DNA of 64,000 bases from Methyloversatilis thermotolerans (GTDB lineage: Bacteria; Pseudomonadota; Gammaproteobacteria; Burkholderiales; Rhodocyclaceae), in assembly GCF_000372885.1 (NCBI RefSeq), contig NZ_KB889967.1, positions 2,166,655-2,230,654 of the forward strand. The letters run 5' to 3'. The notes under the pieces were generated by a model, which did no database searches, was not told where the DNA came from, and saw only the letters and a program-made list of their open reading frames with translations. The position numbers and the translations under genes were made by a program. This document shows, piece after piece, positions 57,387-64,000 of the stretch. Each line of letters starts with the position of its first letter. Positions within the stretch are counted from its first letter, which is position 1.

Positions 57387-57623
57387 CCCCCACGCTCACT
57401 TCGTTCGTACAGGGCCGGCTTTGCACAGCCGGCCCGTTCGGCCGGCGCGGCGCAATGCGCCGCGAAACCCCTGCCTCACCCCCTCAAGGGGGCTGCGCCC
57501 GTCCTCGGGACGGCCCTTCGTACGGCGCCACCCACGGTCGGCTTTGCACAGCCGACCGGTTGCGCGGGCGACGAGCAGTGCTCGCCGAAACCCCCGCTAC
57601 ACCCCCCACGCTCACTTCGTTCG
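57387..57623. repeat. Hairpin-rich repeat element between mraZ and rsmH
   Basis: A 21-base sequence (CCCCCACGCTCACTTCGTTCG) occurs at 57387-57407 and again at 57603-57623. Between them lie two related hairpins with the identical TTGCAC loop and 9-base stems (57412-57435 and 57535-57558), a perfect 8-base stem at 57446-57464, CCCCC-TCAA-GGGGG at 57479-57492 and CGTCC-TCG-GGACG at 57500-57512. From memory, similar GC-rich repeats are dispersed in many betaproteobacterial genomes. No coding region is credible here. Confidence 0.75.
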
Positions 57624-57705
57624 CCGGGAGCCGGCCGGGCCTTGCCCGCCGTTCGGGCCAGCGCGGTCACTGCGCAATGCATGCGCCGTCCCGGGACCTG
57701 CTGAC

Positions 57706-58620
57706 ATGGATCACGTACCGGTCCTGCTCGCTGAAGCGCTCGACGCTCTGGCGGTGCGTCCCGATGGCGTTTACGTGGACGGCACTTTCGGGCGCGGCGG
57801 CCACAGCCGTGCGCTGCTCGCCCGGCTCGGCCCACAGGGTCGTCTGATCGCACTCGACCGCGACCCGGCGGCGATCGCCGCCGGCAAGGCGATCGTCGAT
57901 CCCCGTTTCACGCTCGTCCATGCACGTTTCGCGCAGATGGACGAAGTGCTCGCCGGACTCGGCCTGGACGCGGCCGATGGCGTGCTGCTCGACGTAGGCG
58001 TGTCTTCGCCCCAGCTCGATGAAGCAGATCGGGGCATGAGTTTCAGGCAGGACGCACCGCTGGACATGCGCATGGATACCAGCCGGGGTGAAACAGTGGC
58101 GCAATGGCTTGCACGCGCCGAAGAAGCGGAAATCAGGGAGATCATCAGAAACTATGGCGAAGAACGGTTTGCTTCAGCGATTGCAAAGGCGATTGTTGCT
58201 GCTCGGTGCGAGCGGCCTGTCGATTCAACAGCCCAGCTTGCCGCGATCGTGGCGTCCGCTGTCCGCACGCGCGAGGCGGGCCAGCATCCGGCGACGCGCA
58301 GCTTTCAGGCTCTACGGATTTTCATCAATCAGGAGCTTGAAGAGCTGTCGCTAGTGCTGCCACGCGCACTGTCGATGCTGAAGCCGGGCGGACGGCTGGC
58401 GGTCATTTCCTTCCACTCGCTGGAGGACCGGATCGTCAAGCGCTTCATGGCCGACCAGGCATCGCCACCGCAACCGCCGCGCGGTCTGCCCTTGCGCGCC
58501 GATCAGTTGCCGCAGCCCACCATGAAGCAGATCGGCCGCTTCCGGCCGGGCACCGACGAATTGCAGCGCAACCCGCGCGCGCGCAGCGCAACGCTGCGCG
58601 TGGCCGAGAAGGTGGCTTGA
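57706..58620 (+). CDS. rsmH: 16S rRNA (cytosine1402-N4)-methyltransferase
   Basis: 304 residues. SAM-dependent methyltransferase acting on 16S rRNA C1402. Family blocks are [29 protein letters not shown] (SAM loop), [54 protein letters not shown] and [14 protein letters not shown]. The ATG at 57706 is the family start; the open frame runs 95 codons further upstream through the repeat element, which is non-coding. ftsL begins one base after its stop. Confidence 0.96.
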   Translation: MDHVPVLLAEALDALAVRPDGVYVDGTFGRGGHSRALLARLGPQGRLIALDRDPAAIAAGKAIVDPRFTLVHARFAQMDEVLAGLGLDAADGVLLDVGVSSPQLDEADRGMSFRQDAPLDMRMDTSRGETVAQWLARAEEAEIREIIRNYGEERFASAIAKAIVAARCERPVDSTAQLAAIVASAVRTREAGQHPATRSFQALRIFINQELEELSLVLPRALSMLKPGGRLAVISFHSLEDRIVKRFMADQASPPQPPRGLPLRADQLPQPTMKQIGRFRPGTDELQRNPRARSATLRVAEKVA

Positions 58621-58896
58621 ATGGCTCGCCTTCACATCGTCCTCATTGCTGCACTGGTGCTCAGCGCCCTGTCACTGGTGTCGGCGCAGCACCGCGCACG
58701 TGCGCTGCATACCGAAACCGAGAAGGAGATCGCGCGCATGCGCGTGCTGGAAACCGAGTGGGGACAGCTGCAGATCGAGCAGGGTACGCTGGCTGCGCAC
58801 GCCCGTGTTTCCACTCTGGCCGAAACCCGGCTGAAGATGCGCGCGCCCGAACGTGAGCGCATCCTGGTGATCGAATCGCCGGAGGCCGCGCGATGA
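58621..58896 (+). CDS. ftsL: Cell division protein FtsL
   Basis: 91 residues. One N-terminal membrane helix (HIVLIAALVLSALSLV) and a periplasmic leucine-zipper-like coiled coil (ALHTETEKEIARMRVLETEW). Small bitopic divisome protein that forms a complex with FtsB and FtsQ and helps activate FtsWI. Identified mainly by position between rsmH and ftsI, plus size and topology. Overlaps ftsI by four bases. Confidence 0.92.
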   Translation: MARLHIVLIAALVLSALSLVSAQHRARALHTETEKEIARMRVLETEWGQLQIEQGTLAAHARVSTLAETRLKMRAPERERILVIESPEAAR

Positions 58897-60659
58897 AGTT
58901 CGCCGACAATCCCCTGCTGGCCGAACTGCTGCCGGCCTGGCGCGCGCGCCTCATGCTGGTGGTGATGATGGCGCTGTTCGGCGGTCTGGTCGCGCGCGCC
59001 TTCTGGCTGCAGGTGGTCAATGACGAGTTCTACCAGCGCAAGGGCGAAGAGCGCTTTTCGCGCGTGCTTCCGACGCCGGCTTCGCGTGGCCGCGTGCTCG
59101 ACCGCAACGAACAGGTACTGGCCATGAGTACCGAGGTGGCCGCCATCGTCGCCGAATCGCGACCGTCCCGCAGCGACGCCAAGGCCAACTCCAGGGACAT
59201 CGGCGCCGAACGACTGTCGCCCGCCCAGATCCGGCAGCTTGCCGAGCTGCTGGACATGGACCACCGGGAAATCGCGCGCAAGATTCCCGAGAACCGCGGC
59301 CGCAGCTACCTGAAGCGGCAGGTGCCGCCGGAGATCGCGAAGCAGGTTCTCGCTCTCAAACTGCCGGGCATCCGCGCCGAACCCGAATATCGCCGCTATT
59401 ACCCGCACGGCGAAGTGAGCGCGCACGTGGTCGGCTTCACCGGGATGGATGACAACGGGCTGGAGGGCATAGAGCTGGCGATGAACCGCCCCCTTTCCGG
59501 CCAGGTAGGGCAGCGCCGCGTCATCACCGACGCGCGGCGCAACGTGGTCGAGGATGTCGAGGTGCTGAAGCCTCCGCGCGATGGCGGCGACGTCCATCTG
59601 TCCATCGACACGCGCCTGCAGTTCATGGTGCACAGCCGCCTGCGTCAGGCCGTGGCGGACCACAAGGCGCGCGCGGGCAGTGCCGTCATCCTGGATTCGC
59701 GCACCGGCGAGGTGCTGGCACTGGCGAACTGGCCGACCTACAACCCGAACAACCGCACCCAACTGGCCGGACCGCCACTGCGCAATCGCGCATTCACCGA
59801 CACCTACGAGCCAGGATCCACCATCAAGCCCTTTGTCGCGGCAATGGCTCTGGAAAGCGGACGCTACACCTTCGATTCCCCGATCGACTGCGCCGGCAAA
59901 CTGACCTTCGGCCGCCGATCCATCGGCGATCCGCATCCGCATGGCGTGCTGTCACTGGCCGAGGTGATCCAGAAATCGTCCAACGTCGGCGTGGCCAAGG
60001 TGGCCGGCACCTTCAAGCCGACGGACATGTGGCAGGTATATGACGAACTCGGATTCGGCACACCGCTGCGTCTGGGCTTCCCGGGCGAGGCCGGCGGCCG
60101 GCTGCGGCCGGCCACGACCTGGAAGCCGGTCGAGCAGGCCACCATGTCCTATGGTCACGGCATGTCGGTCACCCTGATGCAGATGGCGCGCGCCTATCTC
60201 GTGTTCGCGCGCGACGGCGACCTGATCCCGCTGTCGCTGACCCGTGTCGATACGCCGCCGGTCAACGGCCTGCAGGTGTTTTCCGCACAGACCGCGCGCG
60301 AGGTGCGTCGCATGCTGGAAATGGCCGCCGGTCCCGGCGGTACCGCGCCCAAGGCGCAGATTCCGGGCTACCGGGTGGCGGGCAAGACCGGCACCGCGCA
60401 CAAGCTGGAAGGGGGCGCGTACGCGAACAAGTACATCGCCTCCTTCGTCGGCTTCGCGCCGGTGTCCGACCCGCGATACGTCGTCGCGGTCATGATCGAC
60501 GAACCCTCGAATGGCGTGCACTACGGCGGCCAGGTCGCCGCCCCGGTCTTTTCCGACATCATGAGCGCAGCGTTGCGCGCCACTGGCGTGGCACCGGACG
60601 CGCCGGTGGCAAACATCCAGATGGCGCGCAATGCAGCGGCCGACAAGGAGCCGTGGTGA
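58893..60659 (+). CDS. ftsI: Peptidoglycan D,D-transpeptidase FtsI (PBP3)
   Basis: 588 residues. Single N-terminal membrane helix, pedestal domain (RGRVLDRNEQVLA) and transpeptidase domain with the SxxK nucleophile EPGSTIKPF, KSSNVG (SxN) and AGKTGTAHK (KTG). Makes septal peptidoglycan cross-links with FtsW. Length and order are those of class B PBP3. The ATG overlaps the ftsL stop. Confidence 0.96.
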   Translation: MKFADNPLLAELLPAWRARLMLVVMMALFGGLVARAFWLQVVNDEFYQRKGEERFSRVLPTPASRGRVLDRNEQVLAMSTEVAAIVAESRPSRSDAKANSRDIGAERLSPAQIRQLAELLDMDHREIARKIPENRGRSYLKRQVPPEIAKQVLALKLPGIRAEPEYRRYYPHGEVSAHVVGFTGMDDNGLEGIELAMNRPLSGQVGQRRVITDARRNVVEDVEVLKPPRDGGDVHLSIDTRLQFMVHSRLRQAVADHKARAGSAVILDSRTGEVLALANWPTYNPNNRTQLAGPPLRNRAFTDTYEPGSTIKPFVAAMALESGRYTFDSPIDCAGKLTFGRRSIGDPHPHGVLSLAEVIQKSSNVGVAKVAGTFKPTDMWQVYDELGFGTPLRLGFPGEAGGRLRPATTWKPVEQATMSYGHGMSVTLMQMARAYLVFARDGDLIPLSLTRVDTPPVNGLQVFSAQTAREVRRMLEMAAGPGGTAPKAQIPGYRVAGKTGTAHKLEGGAYANKYIASFVGFAPVSDPRYVVAVMIDEPSNGVHYGGQVAAPVFSDIMSAALRATGVAPDAPVANIQMARNAAADKEPW

Positions 60660-62137
60660 GCAGCGGACTGATCCGCCATGTGCGTGCCGAACTGGCGCGG
60701 CACGGCGTGACGCCGCGCGCCTTGCGCGCGGACTCGCGCCATGTAGCCGCTGGCGAACTGTTCTTCGCACTGCCCGGACAGCGTACCGACGGTCGTCGCT
60801 TCATCGCGTCGGCCATCGAGCGCGGTGCCTGCGCGGTGCTGTGCGATCCGGGTGCCGCACAGGACGCCGTCGGCGTGCCGGTGATCGAGGTTCCGGACCT
60901 CGCCCTGCACGCCGGTGCACTGGCCGATGCCCTGCTCGATCACCCGTCCGCCGCAATGCATGTGATCGGCATTACCGGCACCAACGGAAAGACCTCGGTC
61001 AGTCAGTGGATTGCCCAGGCCTTCGCCGCGCTGGGCACGCGCTGCGGCGTCGTCGGCACGCTGGGAAATGGACTGCCCGGAGGACTGAGCGACTCGCCCA
61101 ATACGACGCCGGATGCGGTGACGCTGCATCAGACATTGGCCGACCTGCGCGCAGCCGGCGCACAGGCGTGCGCAATGGAGGTGTCGTCGATCGGACTCGA
61201 TCAGGGTCGCGTCGCCGCCGTGCACATCCACACCGCGGTATTCACCAATCTGACGCGCGACCATCTGGACTATCACCCCGACATGCAGCATTACGCGGCC
61301 GCCAAGGCGTCGCTGTTCTCGCACCCCGGCCTGCAGGCCGCGGTCATCAACACCGACGATGCCTTCGGCCGCACGCTGGCCGAAGGCATCGCAGGATATC
61401 TGCCGGTCATCGGCTGCGCCTGGGCCCGGCCGCTGCCGGAGGGCGTCGGCGGACTGCATGCGCACAATGCCGATCCGGCGCACGGGCTGGCATTCGACCT
61501 CGAGCATGCAGGACACAGCCTGCACGTGACGACTTCGCTGGTCGGTCAGTTCAACATCCAGAACCTCATGTCCGTCAGCGGCGCCCTGCTCCACGCGGGT
61601 GTGGCATTCGACGCGGTACCGGGCGTGCTGGCTGCGCTGCATGCACCGCCCGGACGCATGCAGCGGGTGGGCGGCGCAGGCGAGCCGCTGGTGGTGATCG
61701 ACTATGCGCACACGCCGGACGCGCTCGAACAGGCCTTGCGCGCACTTCGCCCGGTCGCCGGGGCGCGCGGCGGACGTCTGGTGTGCATGTTCGGCTGCGG
61801 CGGTGAGCGCGACGCAGGCAAGCGTCCGCTGATGGCGGCGGTCGCCCATGAGCAGGCCGATCGCATCTGGATCACGTCGGACAATCCGCGCGGCGAGGAC
61901 CCGGAAGCCATACTGGACGACATCGCGCACGGGCTGCCCGCGTGCTCGCCGGTCGAGCGGGAGGTCGATCGCGCGCGCGCGATACAGGGCGCCCTGGCCG
62001 AGGCGGCCGCAGCCGACGTGGTGCTGATCGCCGGCAAGGGTCACGAGAATTACCAGGAGCGCAACGGCGTACGCACGCCGTGGTCCGATGTGGAACAGGC
62101 GAGGGCCGCGCTGTCGGCCAGGAGGTCGGCGCAATGA
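60656..62137 (+). CDS. murE: UDP-MurNAc-tripeptide synthetase (meso-DAP adding)
   Basis: 493 residues. Mur ligase with ATP loop GITGTNGKTSVSQW, TPDAVTLHQTL, NLTRDHLDYH, VIDYAHTPDALEQALRALR and the substrate-specificity motif DNPR (in TSDNPRGEDP), which indicates meso-diaminopimelate rather than lysine. Cytosolic step of peptidoglycan precursor synthesis. I choose GTG 60656, 5 bases after AAGGAG and overlapping the ftsI stop; GTG 60653 is too close to that site. Confidence 0.95.
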   Translation: MSSGLIRHVRAELARHGVTPRALRADSRHVAAGELFFALPGQRTDGRRFIASAIERGACAVLCDPGAAQDAVGVPVIEVPDLALHAGALADALLDHPSAAMHVIGITGTNGKTSVSQWIAQAFAALGTRCGVVGTLGNGLPGGLSDSPNTTPDAVTLHQTLADLRAAGAQACAMEVSSIGLDQGRVAAVHIHTAVFTNLTRDHLDYHPDMQHYAAAKASLFSHPGLQAAVINTDDAFGRTLAEGIAGYLPVIGCAWARPLPEGVGGLHAHNADPAHGLAFDLEHAGHSLHVTTSLVGQFNIQNLMSVSGALLHAGVAFDAVPGVLAALHAPPGRMQRVGGAGEPLVVIDYAHTPDALEQALRALRPVAGARGGRLVCMFGCGGERDAGKRPLMAAVAHEQADRIWITSDNPRGEDPEAILDDIAHGLPACSPVEREVDRARAIQGALAEAAAADVVLIAGKGHENYQERNGVRTPWSDVEQARAALSARRSAQ

Positions 62138-63531
62138 AGGCGCTCTGGATGACTTCCGATGTCGCGCGGGCCTGCGGCGGCAGTCTGCACGGACCCGATG
62201 TGGCAATTTGCGGTTATTCGACCGACAGCCGCGCGATCCGCTCGGGCGACCTGTTCGTCGCGTTGCGCGGCGATCGCTTCGACGCACACGATTTCCTGCC
62301 CGAGGTACAGGTCGCGGGCGCCGCTGCCGCCGTGGTCGCCAGCGACTGTGCGCACACGGCCGGCACACTTGTCCGCGTCGCCGACACGCGCATCGCACTG
62401 GGCGACATCGCGCGCGCCTGGCGCAGCCGCTTCACGCTGCCGCTGATCGGCGTCACCGGCAGCAATGGCAAGACCACGGTCAAGGAAATGATCGCCGCCA
62501 TCCTGCGCGCCCACGCCCGATCCATGGGCTGGGACCCGGAGCAATCGGTACTGGCAACACGCGGCAATCTGAACAACGACATCGGCGTGCCACTCATGCT
62601 GTTCGGACTGCGCGCAGACCACCGCCTGGCGGTGATCGAAATGGGCATGAACCACCCGGGCGAGATCGCATGGCTGGCCGGCATGGCTCGCCCCACGGTC
62701 GCGCTCGTAAATAACGCGCAGCGCGAACACCTTGAGTTCATGCACAGCGTGGCCGAGGTGGCACGCGAGAACGGCGACGTGTTCGACGCACTCGGCGCCG
62801 ATGGCATTGCCGTGATCAATGCGGACGACGAATACGCCGATTACTGGTGCAGTCGCAATGCCGGCCGCCGCGTGCTGCGCTTCGGACTCGATCGCGCAGC
62901 CGAAGTCGGCGCCACGTTGACGCCCCAGGGTTTCGGCCACCGCCTGTCGCTGTACGGCGTATTCGGCACGGCCGACATTTCACTGCGCATTCCCGGCGTA
63001 CACAATGCCCGCAATGCGGTGTGCGCGGCGACCGCCGCACTCGCAGCGGGCGCCGACATGTCGGCCGTGGTGTGGGCACTGAACAACTTCGAGGGCGTAA
63101 GAGGCCGCCAACAGGTGCGCACCGGCATCGCCGGCAGCACGCTGATCGACGACAGCTACAACGCCAATCCGGATTCCGTCCGCGCCGCCATCGACGTGCT
63201 CGGTCGCGCCGCCGGCCGCCGGATACTGGTGCTCGGCGACATGGGCGAAGTCGGCGCACAGGGTGCCGACTTCCATCGCGAAGCAGGTGCCCTCGCCCGT
63301 GCCGCCGGTATCGACGCGCTGTACGCCACCGGCGACGCATCGATACACGCCGTTTCCGCCTTCGGCAGTGCCGCGCTGCACTGCCCCGACAACGCTTCGA
63401 TCATCGACATCCTGCGTCCGCAGCTCGATGCCGGCACCACCGTGCTGGTCAAGGGTTCGCGCTTCATGCGCATGGAACGCGTGGTCGAGGCCCTGCTCGC
63501 CTCAACGGGAACACCCGAAAATGCTTCTTGA
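62134..63531 (+). CDS. murF: UDP-MurNAc-tripeptide:D-Ala-D-Ala ligase
   Basis: 465 residues. Mur ligase with DSRAIRSGDLFVALRG, GVTGSNGKTTVKEM (ATP loop), TRGNLNNDIGVPL, EMGMNHPGEI, DDSYNANPDSVRAAI and LVKGSRFMRME. Adds D-Ala-D-Ala to complete the pentapeptide precursor. The ATG has GGAGG upstream and overlaps the murE stop (ATGA). Its stop overlaps mraY by 11 bases. Confidence 0.96.
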   Translation: MKALWMTSDVARACGGSLHGPDVAICGYSTDSRAIRSGDLFVALRGDRFDAHDFLPEVQVAGAAAAVVASDCAHTAGTLVRVADTRIALGDIARAWRSRFTLPLIGVTGSNGKTTVKEMIAAILRAHARSMGWDPEQSVLATRGNLNNDIGVPLMLFGLRADHRLAVIEMGMNHPGEIAWLAGMARPTVALVNNAQREHLEFMHSVAEVARENGDVFDALGADGIAVINADDEYADYWCSRNAGRRVLRFGLDRAAEVGATLTPQGFGHRLSLYGVFGTADISLRIPGVHNARNAVCAATAALAAGADMSAVVWALNNFEGVRGRQQVRTGIAGSTLIDDSYNANPDSVRAAIDVLGRAAGRRILVLGDMGEVGAQGADFHREAGALARAAGIDALYATGDASIHAVSAFGSAALHCPDNASIIDILRPQLDAGTTVLVKGSRFMRMERVVEALLASTGTPENAS

Positions 63532-64000
63532 ACTTGCCCGCTGGCTGGCGGAAGACATCCGCGCCTTCAACGTATTCAACTACATCACGCTGCGCGCGGT
63601 ACTGGCGATGATGACCTCGCTCGCCGTGTGCTGGATCTTCGGACCCATGGTCATCCGCAAGCTCACCGAATACAAGATCGGTCAGGCGGTGCGCGACGAT
63701 GGACCCAAGTCCCATCTGACCAAGGCAGGCACCCCCACCATGGGCGGGGCGCTCATCCTCATTTCGCTCGGCGTCACCACACTGCTCTGGGCCGATCTGT
63801 CCAACCGCTATGTGTGGGTGGTGCTCATCGTCACGCTGGGCTTCGGTGCGGTCGGCTGGGTGGATGACTGGCGCAAGGTGGTGCATCGCGACCCCAAGGG
63901 ATTGCCGGCGCGTCCGAAGTTCCTCTGGTCCTCGGTATTCGCCGCCGGTGCAGCCGTCTATCTGGGGCTTACCGCGCAGGAGCCGGCACAGCTCGAGCTG
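63521..64000 (+). CDS. mraY: Phospho-MurNAc-pentapeptide transferase (5' part, runs off window)
   Basis: First 160 residues. Integral membrane enzyme that makes lipid I. Blocks are the cytoplasmic GQAVRDDGPKSHLTKAGTPTMGG and the catalytic pair Asp115-Asp116 in GWVDDWRK, with membrane helices between. The start ATG at 63521 lies within the end of murF. The remaining family regions, including the HHH motif, lie beyond the right edge. Confidence 0.96.
   Translation, partial: MLLELARWLAEDIRAFNVFNYITLRAVLAMMTSLAVCWIFGPMVIRKLTEYKIGQAVRDDGPKSHLTKAGTPTMGGALILISLGVTTLLWADLSNRYVWVVLIVTLGFGAVGWVDDWRKVVHRDPKGLPARPKFLWSSVFAAGAAVYLGLTAQEPAQLEL

Noticed and set aside
57387..57623. CRISPR array
   Set aside because: Repeat spacing is not regular, repeats are hairpin modules with differing stems, and no cas gene is near.
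57421..57705. 95-codon N-terminal extension of rsmH
   Set aside because: The region is the hairpin repeat element; RsmH family members begin at [10 protein letters not shown].

Overview
This window is GC-rich chromosomal DNA from a betaproteobacterium. The pointers are the core-gene order (mraZ-rsmH-ftsL-ftsI-murE-murF-mraY; queA-tgt-yajC-secD-secF; ribF-ileS-lspA-fkpB-ispH), a RegB/RegA pair, and three secreted proteins with a C-terminal PEP-CTERM sorting signal. That combination fits a Rhodocyclales or Methyloversatilis-like lineage. This is my inference from gene content, not a database match. No phage, transposase, integrase or CRISPR array is visible, and no exosortase lies in the window.

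Positions 1-8.6 kb are accessory. A membrane histidine kinase diverges from a small DUF1328 membrane protein, a NarL-type regulator and a receiver-only regulator. Next comes a tightly overlapped minus-strand operon: TlpA-like thioredoxin lipoprotein, DUF4266 mini-lipoprotein, a DUF3570 outer-membrane protein fused to a His/Met-rich second barrel, and an ApbE-like flavin transferase. The DUF3570 protein carries a DTWSGAT sequence that looks like an ApbE flavinylation site, while the ApbE lacks one expected Mg ligand. I consider this operon the best candidate for an undescribed system.

Positions 7.5-17 kb form a PEP-CTERM island. It holds three PEP-CTERM proteins (two look paralogous and are predicted to expose an N-terminal histidine after signal cleavage), two tandem unusually large di-heme peroxidase/MauG-type proteins in an operon with one PEP-CTERM gene, and a TPR-sulfotransferase. 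A shared inverted repeat (TGYGACA-N3-TGTCGCR) lies upstream of two of the PEP-CTERM genes.

Positions 17-31 kb hold RegB/RegA-type redox regulators, pcnB, a DUF486 protein, a deoxynucleoside kinase, panB-panC-panD, a LysR regulator, a SulP transporter fused to a cyclic-nucleotide-binding domain, pepN and one hypothetical protein. Positions 31-56 kb are mainly housekeeping: tRNA-Thr, an Irr-like Fur regulator, ispH-fkpB-lspA-ileS-ribF, tRNA-Leu, queA-tgt-yajC-secDF, purB, GST, mnmA, Nudix, ilvE, small conserved proteins, an FAD oxidoreductase, an SPFH/SHOCT protein and an orphan hybrid-sensor kinase with a degenerate ATP-binding domain.

Positions 56.1-64 kb contain the RNase P RNA gene, then the start of the division/cell-wall cluster. 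MraZ is preceded by four direct repeats at an exact 11-base period, its probable operator. Between mraZ and rsmH lies a 327-base insert of repeated, covarying hairpins. The cluster runs off the right edge inside mraY.
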